NCBI RefSeq assembly: GCF_013205055.1
Contig: NZ_JABMLF010000001.1
Coordinates: forward strand, 310,001 to 374,000
Direction: 5' to 3'
DNA length: 64,000 nt
DNA from: Rathayibacter sp. VKM Ac-2856
Lineage (GTDB): Bacteria; Actinomycetota; Actinomycetes; Actinomycetales; Microbacteriaceae
Part shown: piece by piece, positions 16,927-24,803 of the stretch
Layout of the letters: each line of letters begins with the position of its first letter
Position numbering within the stretch: position 1 is the first letter of the stretch
Notes under the pieces: model-generated
What the model was told of the DNA's origin: nothing
The model's input: the letters and a program-made list of their open reading frames with translations, nothing else
Database searches by the model: none
Made by a program: the position numbers and the translations under genes

Positions 16927-17759
16927 CCCTCTCGTCGGGAGTCCCCCGCTGGGTCCTCGTCGTCGCTGCGGTCGGCGCGGCGTTCGTCCTTCTGCCGCTG
17001 GCGGGCATCCTCTCGCGCGTCGACTGGGCGGGGTTCGTCCCGCTGATCACGTCCGACTCCTCGATCGCGGCGCTCCTGCTGAGTCTGCGCACCGCCGCGG
17101 CCGCCACCCTGCTCTGCGTGCTGATCGGCGTGCCGATGGCGCTGACGCTCGCCCGCACGACCTTCCCCGGCCAGGGACTCCTGCGCGCCCTCGTCCTGCT
17201 GCCGCTGGTGCTGCCGCCGGTGGTCGGCGGCATCGCCCTCCTCGCCACATTCGGGCGGCTGGGGCTGCTCGGCGGCACCCTGGAGGCGCTCGGGATCCGC
17301 ATCGCGTTCTCCACCGCCGCGGTGATCCTCGCGCAGACGTTCGTGGCGCTCCCGTTCCTCGTGCTGAGCCTGGAGGGGGCGCTCCGCTCGGCCGGCGACC
17401 GCTACGAGAGCGTCGCGGCGACGCTCGGCGCGCGACCCTCGACCGTGCTGCGCCGGGTGACCCTGCCGCTGATCCTGCCCGGGCTGCTCTCGGGCGCGAT
17501 CCTCTCCTTCGCGCGCGCGCTCGGCGAGTTCGGCGCGACCCTGACCTTCGCCGGCAGCCTGCAGGGGGTGACCCGCACGCTCCCGCTGGAGATCTACCTC
17601 CAGCGCGAGACCGACCCGGACGCCGCGGTCGCCCTGTCGCTGGTGCTGGTCGCCGTCGCGGTGCTCGTGATCGGGCTGGCGTACCGGCGGCCGCGCGGGG
17701 CCCGGGTCGCAGGACGAGTCGGAGCCCGGGTCGGAGCCCGGGTCGGAGCCGGTCGATGA
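16923..17759 (+). CDS. modB: molybdate ABC transporter permease ModB
   Basis: 278 residues with five to six membrane segments. The ABC-permease EAA loop is at about residues 160-190 ([20 protein letters not shown], then [20 protein letters not shown]). GTG at 16923 overlaps the stop of the regulator (GTGA). The C-terminus ends in [13 protein letters not shown], encoded by a 12-bp tandem repeat, outside the family core. It forms the channel with ModC. Confidence 0.92.
   Translation: MTLSSGVPRWVLVVAAVGAAFVLLPLAGILSRVDWAGFVPLITSDSSIAALLLSLRTAAAATLLCVLIGVPMALTLARTTFPGQGLLRALVLLPLVLPPVVGGIALLATFGRLGLLGGTLEALGIRIAFSTAAVILAQTFVALPFLVLSLEGALRSAGDRYESVAATLGARPSTVLRRVTLPLILPGLLSGAILSFARALGEFGATLTFAGSLQGVTRTLPLEIYLQRETDPDAAVALSLVLVAVAVLVIGLAYRRPRGARVAGRVGARVGARVGAGR
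17718..17753. repeat. 12-bp in-frame tandem repeat at modB 3' end
   Basis: Three units of GTCGGAGCCCGG (last slightly diverged), encoding repeated VGAR, ending just before the ATGA overlap with modC. Confidence 0.85.
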
Positions 17760-18820
17760 GTCTGCACGTGCGCGCCCGACTCTCCGCGCGGGACTTCGAC
17801 GTCGAGCTGCGAGTGGCGGAGGGGACGACGACCGCGGTGCTCGGACCCAACGGCGCCGGCAAGTCGACGCTCGTCGGTCTGATCGCCGGTCTACTCCGCG
17901 CGGACGAGGGCCGGGCGACCCTGGGCACGCCGGCTTCGGGCGAGCGGATTCTCTTCGACACCGAGCGGCGCCTGCACCTGCCGCCGCACCGGCGCAGCGT
18001 CGCGCTGCTCGCCCAGGACCCGCTGCTCTTCCCGCACCTCAGCGTCCTCGACAACGTCGCCTTCGGTCCGCGCAGCACCGGTGCGAGCCGCTCCGCCTCG
18101 GCCGCGATCGCGCGCACCTGGCTCGACGCCGTGGAGGCCGCCGACCTCGCCGGCCGCCGACCCGCGGAGCTCTCCGGCGGCCAGGCGCAGCGGGTGGCGC
18201 TCGCGCGGGCCCTGGCCCCGAGTCCGGAGCTGCTGCTGCTGGACGAGCCGATGGCCGCCCTCGACGTCTCGGTCGCCCCACTGCTGCGGCGGATGCTGCG
18301 CCGGGTCCTGCCCGGGCGCACGACGATCCTGATCACCCACGACGTGCTCGACGCCTACACGCTGGCCGACCGCGTCGTCGTCCTGCACGGCGGGCGGGTG
18401 ATCGAGGACGGACCGACCCACGAGGTCCTGGAGCGGCCGCAGAGCCCGTTCACGGCCGAGCTCGCCGCGCTCAACCTGCTCACCGGCGTCGCGACCGGCA
18501 CCGGACTGCGCACCGACGACGGGCTGGAGCTGCGGGTCGCAGACGCGAGCGGAGTCCCGGTGGGCGCGCGCGCCGCGGCCGCCTTCCGCCCCGCCGCGGT
18601 GTCGGTCGGGCCGGCGGACACGCGAGCACCGGGACCGGACCGGCTCCGCGCCCGCATCCGCGACCTGGAGCGGCGCGGCGACCTCGTCCGCGTGCGCGCC
18701 GCCGCGATCTCGGCCGACCTGTCCCCCGCGCAGCTCGCGGCTCTCGGCGCGGGCATCGGCGACGAGGTCGACTTCACGGTCGACCCCGCGGCCGTCGCGC
18801 TGTACCCGCACCGCGCGTAG
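17756..18820 (+). CDS. modC: molybdate ABC transporter ATP-binding protein ModC
   Basis: 354 residues. Walker [10 protein letters not shown] (about 31-39), Q-loop in LLAQDPLLF, signature LSGGQAQR, Walker [13 protein letters not shown] and the switch His in LITHD. A C-terminal TOBE/Mop-like region (about 255-350) is typical of ModC and may bind molybdate for regulation. ATG overlaps the modB stop (ATGA). Last gene of the operon; palindromic repeats begin 27 nt downstream. Confidence 0.92.
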   Translation: MSLHVRARLSARDFDVELRVAEGTTTAVLGPNGAGKSTLVGLIAGLLRADEGRATLGTPASGERILFDTERRLHLPPHRRSVALLAQDPLLFPHLSVLDNVAFGPRSTGASRSASAAIARTWLDAVEAADLAGRRPAELSGGQAQRVALARALAPSPELLLLDEPMAALDVSVAPLLRRMLRRVLPGRTTILITHDVLDAYTLADRVVVLHGGRVIEDGPTHEVLERPQSPFTAELAALNLLTGVATGTGLRTDDGLELRVADASGVPVGARAAAAFRPAAVSVGPADTRAPGPDRLRARIRDLERRGDLVRVRAAAISADLSPAQLAALGAGIGDEVDFTVDPAAVALYPHRA

Positions 18821-18847
18821 CGCCGCGCCATGCGAGCGGCCCCCTCC

Positions 18848-19025
18848 CTACTGGTCGAGCAGCGCGCAGCGCGTATTGAGACCCACGCTCGGCACGACGG
18901 TGGATCTCGATACGCCCGCTCCGCGGGCTACTCGATCAGCATGATGCGCCGCACCCCGTGCTGTGAGAGCAGGCGCGACGCGCTCCATGCTGGTCGAGTA
19001 GCGCGCAGCGCGTATCGAGATCCAC
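18848..19025. repeat. palindromic repeats, inverted pair plus single (cluster 4)
   Basis: Three copies: plus orientation at 18848-18886, inverted at 18899-18943, plus at 18986-19025. Central stems differ (GCGC-GCA-GCGC and GCCCGC-TCC-GCGGGC) while the flanks are kept. They fill most of the 379-nt gene-free stretch 18821-19199 between modC and lacI; the rest holds the candidate operator and promoter of lacI. Confidence 0.85.
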
Positions 19026-19064
19026 GCGACGACGACCTCGACAGCGCACTCCATCGTCGTTTCC

Positions 19065-19088
19065 GTGAACGGTCACGGCGCCGTTCAC
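19065..19088. promoter_or_regulatory. candidate LacI operator upstream of lacI-type gene
   Basis: Inverted repeat GTGAACGG - 8 nt - CCGTTCAC with perfect 8-bp arms. A TAAGCT at 19095-19100 may be the -10. The position just upstream of the promoter suggests autoregulation. Confidence 0.5.
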
Positions 19089-19199
19089 CTGCCCGCTAAG
19101 CTGGCCGCCGTCGGCAGGTCCAGGCACGCGCCGCGCACGCCGTACCCGTGCGCCGCCCGCCGCCTTCCGCTGGCCGCCGATCACCCGAAGGAGACGACC

Positions 19200-20285
19200 G
19201 TGGACCACCTCGATGCCCCACCGTCGCCGGCCCCACCGTCGTCGCCCGACCTCCCTCCGCGACCCGACGCCCTCGCCCGCCGCGCCACCATCCGCGACGT
19301 CGCCCGCGAGGCCGGCGTCTCCCGTCAGACCGTCACCCGCGCGATGAACGGGATGACCGAGATCAGCGCGGCGACGCGGGACCACGTGCTCGCGGTCAGC
19401 GAGGCCCTCGGCTACGTCCCCAGCCGCTTCGCCGCGAACATGGCCCGGCAGAAGAGCATCGCGATCGGCCTGGTCATCAGGTCGCTGCGGAATCCCTACT
19501 ACACCGACCTCGCCGCCGACCTGCTGGAGGAGTTCGCCGCCCGCGGCTGGCAGGTCGTCGTGGTCGCCGAGACGAACGAATCGGAGCGGCAGATCGTCGC
19601 CGACCTCGCCACCCAGGTGGACGCGATCGTCGGCTACCTGGCCCGCGAGGACCTGGAGTCGATCCGGAGGGCGGCGCGCGGAGTGCCGGTCCTCCTGATC
19701 GAGCGCGCAGCGGAGCTGCCCGGCGTGCACGCGATCGCCGTGGACTTCGCCCCCGGCATGCGCGAGCTCGTCGGCGGCCTGCGGGAGCGCGGGGCCCGCC
19801 GACTCGCGATGATCGACCACGCGGATACCGACGACGCAGATCCTGACGAAGCAGATCCCGACACATACACCCCGAGCGCTCGGCGGCGGTGCTTCGAGGA
19901 GTGCCTCACCCCCGGCGAGCCGGTGCTGATCACCGCCGGCGACGAGACCATCGCGGGCGGCGCCGAGGCGTTCGGCGCGCTGATCGCCGACCACCCCGAG
20001 GTCGACGCCGTCGTCGCGTTCAACGACATGATGGCGCTCGGCGCACTGCAGCGGGCGAGCCGGCTCGGGCTGCAGGTTCCGGGGGACGTCCGCATCGCCG
20101 GCATCGACGGCCTGAGCCTCGGCGCCGCCATGATCCCGAGTCTCACCTCCCTCACCATCGACCGCGCGGCGATCGCCCGCGCAGCGGCCCAGCGGCTGTC
20201 GGAGCTGCTCAGCGGCGGCGAGCCGATCGGCCGCGGCCCGATGACCGTCGTCACGCCCTGGCCCGAGTGGCGGGACAGCGCATGA
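19200..20285 (+). CDS. LacI family transcriptional regulator
   Basis: 361 residues. The DNA-binding head is at about residues 29-80 (ATIRDVAREAGVSRQTVTRA, then MNGMTEISAATRDHVL, then GYVPSRFAANMARQ). The periplasmic-binding-like sensor follows (IGLVIRSLRNPYYTDLAADL; AFNDMMALGALQRASRLGL; IAGIDGLSLGAAM). GTG at 19200 is preceded by AAGGAG at 6 nt spacing. An acidic insert near residues 205-220 (DTDDADPDEADPDTY) is unusual. No sugar genes are adjacent, so the effector is unknown; a palindrome upstream suggests autorepression. Confidence 0.9.
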   Translation: MDHLDAPPSPAPPSSPDLPPRPDALARRATIRDVAREAGVSRQTVTRAMNGMTEISAATRDHVLAVSEALGYVPSRFAANMARQKSIAIGLVIRSLRNPYYTDLAADLLEEFAARGWQVVVVAETNESERQIVADLATQVDAIVGYLAREDLESIRRAARGVPVLLIERAAELPGVHAIAVDFAPGMRELVGGLRERGARRLAMIDHADTDDADPDEADPDTYTPSARRRCFEECLTPGEPVLITAGDETIAGGAEAFGALIADHPEVDAVVAFNDMMALGALQRASRLGLQVPGDVRIAGIDGLSLGAAMIPSLTSLTIDRAAIARAAAQRLSELLSGGEPIGRGPMTVVTPWPEWRDSA

Positions 20286-20431
20286 GGCCGCCACCGGCGG
20301 GCCCCCGCTGGCACCGCCCGAACCCCCGCGCCCTACCCGACCGCCGACCGCCGGTCAACGCTGTCATCCCGATCCGCTCCGCTCCGTACTCTGAGGACTC
20401 CGGCCCCGAGGCCGCACGAGACGGGGGAACC

Positions 20432-20698
20432 ATGCTCCAGGTGACGGTGTCCGAGCGGACCTACCTGCTCGCCGCGGACGCGACGATGGAGGAGACGAAG
20501 CGCGCCGTCCTCGAGGCGATGCGCGCCGCCCCGGCCTTCCTCTCGCTGCGGACGGTGCTCGGCGGACACGTCGAGGTGCTGCTGACCGCGTCGAGCTCGG
20601 TGGTGCTGGAGCTGCACGACGAGGCCCCGCTGCCGACCGCACCGCACACCGACGCGGCACCCGACTACGACGACCTCTACGGGGTCGACTACCTCTGA
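20432..20698 (+). CDS. small conserved-looking protein, unknown function
   Basis: 88 residues: MLQVTVSERTYLLAADATME, then EETKRAVLEAMRAAPAFLSL, with a predicted strand-helix-strand pattern and an acidic end DYDDLYGVDYL. ATG at 20432 follows GGGGGAA. It has no signal peptide or membrane segment. It lies between lacI and the YgiC-like gene and is followed by a strong hairpin. Family not recognised. Confidence 0.6.
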   Translation: MLQVTVSERTYLLAADATMEETKRAVLEAMRAAPAFLSLRTVLGGHVEVLLTASSSVVLELHDEAPLPTAPHTDAAPDYDDLYGVDYL

Positions 20699-20700
20699 GG

Positions 20701-20738
20701 CGCCCGCGACCCAGGCCCCGGCCCGGGTCGGGCGGGCG
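20701..20738 (+). terminator. hairpin after the 88-residue gene
   Basis: CGCCCG-CGACCC pairs with GGGTCG-(GG bulge)-CGGGCG, with a 12-nt loop. It starts 3 nt after the stop at 20698. No U-tract follows, which is usual in high-GC actinobacteria. Confidence 0.55.
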
Positions 20739-20761
20739 ACCTCGCCGTAGACTGGACGCAC

Positions 20762-22057
20762 ATGCGCAGACACAGCCAGACCCCGCGTCCCGACTGGCGT
20801 GCGCGCTGCGACGAGGTCGGCTTCAGCTTCTACGACCTCCCCTCCGAGGGCGGCCGGCCGTACTGGAACGAGTCCGCCGCGTACGGCTTCACCGCCGCCG
20901 AGATCGAGCTGCTCGAGAGCGCGACCCAGGAGCTGTTCGACCGCTGCATGGAGGCCTGCGAGCACGTCGTCCGCACCGGCCGCTTCGCCGAGTTCGGCAT
21001 CCCGGAGCGCTTCCACGATCTCGTCCGCACCTCGTGGGACGAGGACGACCCCACCGTCTACGGGCGCTTCGACCTCGCCTACGACGGCGCCGGCACGGTG
21101 ACCCTGCTCGAGTTCAACGCCGACACCCCCACCTCCCTGGTCGAGACGGCCGCCGCGCAGTGGCAGTGGCTCGAGGAGACGCACGGGCCGATGGCCGACC
21201 AGTTCAACAGCCTGCACGAGCAGCTCGTCGAGCAGTGGCGTCACCTCCGCGTCGACCGCTGGCGCGTCGACGAGGGCGCCCGGCTGCATCTCGCGTCGCT
21301 GCACGACTCCGGCGACGGCGAGCTGATCGTCGAGGACGCCGACACCGTCGCCTACATGGCCGAGACCGCGTCGCAGGCCGGCTTCGACCCGAAGCTGATC
21401 TTCGTCGAGGACATCCGCTACGAGCTCGACGGCGCAGGCTTCGTCGACGCCGACGGCGAGCCGATCCGGCGGATCTTCAAGCTCTACCCGTGGGAGTGGA
21501 TGCTCGGCGAGCAGTTCGGCGGGCTCCTGCTCGACCGCCGCGAGCGCACCCGCTGGGTCGAGCCGGCCTGGAAGCTGCTGCTCAGCAACAAGCAGCTGCT
21601 GGTGGTGCTCTGGGAGCTCTTCCCCGACCACCCGAATCTGCTGTCCGCCTCCGTCGAGCCGCTCGTCGGCCGGGCGCAGGTCCGCAAGCCCCGGCTCGGC
21701 CGCGAGGGCGCGAACGTCACGATCCTCGACGCGGACGGCGCGGTCGTGGCGGAGAACGGCGGCGCTTACGGCGAGGAGGGCTTCGTGCATCAGGCCCTCG
21801 CCGACCTGGCCCGCCTCGACGGCCGCACGGTCGTCATCGGCAGCTGGATCGTCGGCGAGACCCCGGCCGGCATCGACGTCCGCGAGACCGGCGGGCCGAT
21901 CACCGGCGATCTGGCCGAGTTCGTGCCGCACTTCATCGAGGAGGGCCGCGCCGCCGCCGACGACCCCGACACCGGCAGCCCCGTGTTCGGCCGCCCCGAG
22001 CCCGGCCGCCCCCAAGACTCGCGGGAGAACCGCCCGCAGGACGAGGAGATCCGATGA
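20762..22057 (+). CDS. glutathionylspermidine synthase-like ATP-grasp protein (YgiC type)
   Basis: 431 residues of the glutathionylspermidine synthase C-terminal (ATP-grasp) family, as in E. coli YgiC. Visible segments include WNESAAYGFTAAEIELLESA, LEFNADTPTSLVE, FKLYPWEWMLGEQFGG and the conserved KPRLGREGANV near residue 315. The amidase half of Gss is absent, so it is the synthetase domain alone; the ligated substrates are unknown. Its stop overlaps the DUF1190-like gene by 4 nt, mirroring ygiB-ygiC but in reverse gene order. A TAGACT 8 nt upstream of the ATG may be the -10. Confidence 0.85.
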   Translation: MRRHSQTPRPDWRARCDEVGFSFYDLPSEGGRPYWNESAAYGFTAAEIELLESATQELFDRCMEACEHVVRTGRFAEFGIPERFHDLVRTSWDEDDPTVYGRFDLAYDGAGTVTLLEFNADTPTSLVETAAAQWQWLEETHGPMADQFNSLHEQLVEQWRHLRVDRWRVDEGARLHLASLHDSGDGELIVEDADTVAYMAETASQAGFDPKLIFVEDIRYELDGAGFVDADGEPIRRIFKLYPWEWMLGEQFGGLLLDRRERTRWVEPAWKLLLSNKQLLVVLWELFPDHPNLLSASVEPLVGRAQVRKPRLGREGANVTILDADGAVVAENGGAYGEEGFVHQALADLARLDGRTVVIGSWIVGETPAGIDVRETGGPITGDLAEFVPHFIEEGRAAADDPDTGSPVFGRPEPGRPQDSRENRPQDEEIR

Positions 22058-22704
22058 CCACCCCCGACGACCGCTCCGACCGTCCCCAGGACGCCCCGGC
22101 CGACGGCGCAGCCGGCACGGACAGCGCAGCCGGCACCACCCGCACCCGGCGCCGCTCGGGCGACGTCGGGATCAGCGGCATCGCCTCGAAGCGCCGCGGC
22201 CTGGTCATCGGCGGAGTCGTGGCCGTCGGCGTGCTCGGTCTCGCGGCCGCGCTGAACTCCGCGAACCCCTCGACCGACGGCGTCGTCACCACGGGCGCGG
22301 ACGGCCAGGACTACGTGATCCCGGAGAACGCCGAGCGCCCGGTGTACTCGAGCCGCGAGGACTGCCTCGCCGACGTCCGCGAGCAGATCGCGCAGCTGCA
22401 GGCCGAGGGCGAGGAGGTCGGCGACGATCCCGAGCAGCTCTGCGAGGCGACCGACGAGTACCGCGGGCACTACGCGGGCGGCTTGTGGCTGGGCCCGCTG
22501 ATCTTCGCGTCCTCGCGCTGGAACTCCACGCGCGCCACGAGCTGGGCGCCGGTCACCACCGGTGGGTTCGCCGCGCGCGGCGCCACCCAGCCCGACGTGG
22601 TGCAGAAGGCGCCCGCCGGAGCTGCGCCCGGCACGAAGGCGACCCTCGCGGGCGGCTTCGGCGGCACCGGCAAGTCCGGCTTCGGCTCCCACGTCGGCGG
22701 CTGA
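22054..22704 (+). CDS. DUF1190 (YgiB)-like single-TM protein
   Basis: 216 residues: a hydrophilic start, one membrane segment (about residues 48-66), then an extracytoplasmic part with two cysteines (EDCLADV and LCEATDEY) and a Gly/Ser-rich C-terminus ending GKSGFGSHVGG. This is the layout of YgiB/DUF1190 proteins. ATGA overlap with the YgiC-like gene supports a functional pair. In E. coli ygiBC lies downstream of tolC; no tolC-like gene can exist in this Gram-positive setting, so the role must be different or more general. Family call is by pattern and context. Confidence 0.7.
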   Translation: MTTPDDRSDRPQDAPADGAAGTDSAAGTTRTRRRSGDVGISGIASKRRGLVIGGVVAVGVLGLAAALNSANPSTDGVVTTGADGQDYVIPENAERPVYSSREDCLADVREQIAQLQAEGEEVGDDPEQLCEATDEYRGHYAGGLWLGPLIFASSRWNSTRATSWAPVTTGGFAARGATQPDVVQKAPAGAAPGTKATLAGGFGGTGKSGFGSHVGG

Positions 22705-22755
22705 GGCGCGAGCAGGCCCTCGACTCGGGTCGGAGAGGCGGGGCCGCGCCCGGAG

Positions 22756-23334
22756 TCAGCGGCGCGCGTCGCGCAGCTGGTCGAGGCAGGCGCGCACGTC
22801 GCGGCGCACGTCCTTGTCCGGGTCCCGCACCATCGACGTCAGCGTCTGCTCGACGCTCGCCGCGAACTCGCCCTTCGCGTCGCGCCCGGAGCCGATCCCG
22901 GCGATCGCCGCGGCGACCAGCGCCCGCGCTCCCGCCGCGCGGACCCGCGCGTGCTCGTCGGTGGTGAGGCGCGCCAGCTTCTTCTGCCCGCCCAGCACGC
23001 GCTCGGCGCAGACCCGCGCGCACATCTCGCGGACGCGCCAGGCCGGGTTCGCCAGCCCGGCGAGCACCGCGTCGGCCGCGGTGTCGTCCCAGACGTAGAG
23101 CAGGGCGCGGGCGCCCCACAGCTCGGGCCAGTAGAGCGAGGGCGCGCCCTGCAGGACGCCCGCCGCGTGCTCGCCGCCGACGGTGAGCAGGAACGCCTCG
23201 CCCTCGTAGCCGCCGGTCAGCAGCGCGGCCGAGCGGAGGGCGACCGCGCGCTCGCCCTCGCGGGCGACCTGGGCGCGCAGGCGCTCCTCGAGCGGATCGG
23301 TGAGGGTGACGGAGGGTTCGCTGTCGGATGCCAT
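22756..23334 (-). CDS. HEAT-repeat-like protein
   Basis: 192 residues, helical, with repeat-like units: LAGLANPAWRVREMCARVCA, LARLTTDEHARVRAAGARAL, LTSMVRDPDKDVRRDVRACL. The pattern of paired helices with Asp-x-x-x-Arg-Val-Arg resembles HEAT/PBS-lyase repeats used in protein binding. ATG at 23334 has GGGAGG upstream; TACGCT 10 nt before it could be the -10. No catalytic motif. Partner unknown. Confidence 0.68.
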   Translation of the reverse strand: MASDSEPSVTLTDPLEERLRAQVAREGERAVALRSAALLTGGYEGEAFLLTVGGEHAAGVLQGAPSLYWPELWGARALLYVWDDTAADAVLAGLANPAWRVREMCARVCAERVLGGQKKLARLTTDEHARVRAAGARALVAAAIAGIGSGRDAKGEFAASVEQTLTSMVRDPDKDVRRDVRACLDQLRDARR

Positions 23335-23429
23335 ATGGCCTCCCAGCGTAGTCGGCGGCGGCCCCGGTCCGACGGGACCCCTCCGCCGCATCCCCGGCAC
23401 GGGGGATGCGGCGGCCCGATCGCCGTCGC

Positions 23430-23435
23430 TACTTT
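23430..23435 (+). promoter_or_regulatory. -10 element, leaderless lipoprotein gene
   Basis: TACTTT, then GGCGGG, then the ATG at 23442. Confidence 0.5.
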
Positions 23436-23441
23436 GGCGGG

Positions 23442-24026
23442 ATGTCTCGATTCGCGCGCTTCGGCGCCCCCGCCCGCCTCGGCGCCACCGCCGCCGTCCT
23501 CGTCCTCCTCGCCGGCTGCTCCTCCCCCGGCGCCACCGACTCCGGCAGCGACGCCGACGAGATCGACACCGCCGCCGCGACCGGCGACACGATCACCGGC
23601 GACGGCTACTCCTACTCCGTCCCCGAGGGCTGGGGCGCCCCCGACGCCGACCCCGCGACGATGGGCGCCGACACCCTCGCCGCCGACCTCACCGACACCG
23701 ACGGCTTCGCCGACAACGTCAACGTCGTGCTCAGCCCGTCGGGCGAGGTCTCGGCCGAGCAGGTCGAGTCGGCGGGAGTGGACGAGCTCGAGGGCGCCGG
23801 TGCCACCGACGTCGAGGCGAACGACCGCGTCGTCGTGGCCGGCGCCGAGTCAGCGCATCTGAGCGCGAACCTCACCGCGTCCGGAGCGACCTACGCCGTC
23901 GAGCAGTACTACGTGACCGACGAGGGTCAGACCTACGTCGTCACCTTCTCGTTCAGCCCGACCGTGGACGACGACCAGCGCGAGGCCGTCGCCGAGTCCG
24001 TCCTCGCCTCCTGGGCCTGGGCCTGA
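23442..24026 (+). CDS. lipoprotein, PsbP/DcrB-like pattern
   Basis: 194 residues. Lipobox VLLAGC (Cys about residue 26), then an acidic linker, then a globular domain beginning YSYSVPEGWGAPDA and ending AVAESVLASWAWA. The order of elements (WxxP start, DNVNVVLS, AHLSANLT, YVVTFSFSP) is like PsbP-type lipoproteins of Gram-positives, but I make the match only from overall pattern. ATG at 23442 is set by the signal peptide. It is convergent with tetR at 24109 across a strong hairpin. Confidence 0.68.
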   Translation: MSRFARFGAPARLGATAAVLVLLAGCSSPGATDSGSDADEIDTAAATGDTITGDGYSYSVPEGWGAPDADPATMGADTLAADLTDTDGFADNVNVVLSPSGEVSAEQVESAGVDELEGAGATDVEANDRVVVAGAESAHLSANLTASGATYAVEQYYVTDEGQTYVVTFSFSPTVDDDQREAVAESVLASWAWA

Positions 24027-24054
24027 TCGCAAGCGGCGCCTGATCGCAGGCCCC
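24021..24054. repeat. 17-bp degenerate tandem repeat over a stop codon
   Basis: GCCTGATCGCAAGCGGC followed by GCCTGATCGCAGGCCCC (13 of 17 equal). The first unit contains the TGA of the lipoprotein gene. Confidence 0.6.
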
Positions 24055-24056
24055 TC

Positions 24057-24092
24057 GGCGACCCGCTCCCGCGCACAGCGGAGCGGGTCGCC
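24057..24092. terminator. bidirectional terminator hairpin
   Basis: Perfect 13-bp stem GGCGACCCGCTCC / GGAGCGGGTCGCC with a 10-nt loop, between a plus-strand and a minus-strand gene end. Confidence 0.75.
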
Positions 24093-24108
24093 CCGCCTCC
24101 GCGTCCCG

Positions 24109-24684
24109 TCAGCCCCGCGGCCGCAGCAGGAAGTCGACGTGCGCGAGCACGGACGCCGCGTCGAGCGGCCGCCGGCCGACGACGGGCAGGACGATCGTCC
24201 CGAGGATCGACAGCCCGAGCTCGTCGACCGGGGCGTCGGCCGGGAGCTGACCGGCCGTGACGGCCTTGGCGAAGCGGTCCGCGAGGGTCTGATCGACCCC
24301 GAACGCCCGCGCCAGCCGCTCCCCCACGGCGTCGTCCTCCGCGCCGGCGGCGATCAGCGACCGGACGAGCGACGCACCGGGCTCCGTGCCCGCCAGCTCC
24401 AGGATCGGCGCGAGCCAGCCCGAGAGGTCGCGGCGCAGGTCGCCGGTGTCCGGCAGCTCGACCTCGACCGCGACGAGCCTGCCCTCGATCATGCAGTCCG
24501 CGATCAGCGCGCCGCGGGAGGGCCACCAGCGGTAGACCGTCTGCTTGGAGACGGCCGCCTCCTTGGCGATGCCCTCCATCGTCAGGTGGTCCCAGCCCCG
24601 CTGGACGAACAGCCGCGCGGTCGCCTCGAGGACCGACTCGCGGGCCGCGGCACTGCGGACCGGTCCGCTCCGATGCTCCGTCAT
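24109..24684 (-). CDS. TetR family regulator, divergent to MMPL exporter
   Basis: 191 residues. HTH: ESVLEATARLFVQRGWDHLT, then MEGIAKEAAVSKQTVYRWWP, then SRGALIADC. The C-terminal domain is of the TetR_C type with ELGLSILGTIVLPVVGRRPL. ATG at 24684 has a minus-strand TACGCT exactly 6 nt upstream (24691-24696), so it is probably leaderless. The next gene is a divergent MMPL exporter whose -10 overlaps a palindrome, so this is likely its repressor. Confidence 0.88.
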   Translation of the reverse strand: MTEHRSGPVRSAAARESVLEATARLFVQRGWDHLTMEGIAKEAAVSKQTVYRWWPSRGALIADCMIEGRLVAVEVELPDTGDLRRDLSGWLAPILELAGTEPGASLVRSLIAAGAEDDAVGERLARAFGVDQTLADRFAKAVTAGQLPADAPVDELGLSILGTIVLPVVGRRPLDAASVLAHVDFLLRPRG

Positions 24685-24690
24685 GCGTCG

Positions 24691-24696
24691 AGCGTA
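24691..24696 (-). promoter_or_regulatory. -10 element, leaderless tetR
   Basis: Minus-strand TACGCT, 6 nt before the ATG at 24684. Confidence 0.5.
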
Positions 24697-24701
24697 CAGC
24701 G

Positions 24702-24722
24702 ACGGTAGACGAGACGTACCGT
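24702..24722. promoter_or_regulatory. candidate TetR operator overlapping MMPL promoter
   Basis: ACGGTA - 9 nt - TACCGT, perfect 6-bp arms. The right arm touches TATGAT (24722-24727), the likely -10 of the MMPL gene, so binding would block that promoter. Confidence 0.55.
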
Positions 24723-24803
24723 ATGATCTACGGACCGCCGCCCCCGCCGTGCACCCCGCGTGCCCGCAGCCTCTCGTCAGGCGCACCCCGATAGGAGCTC
24801 CCC

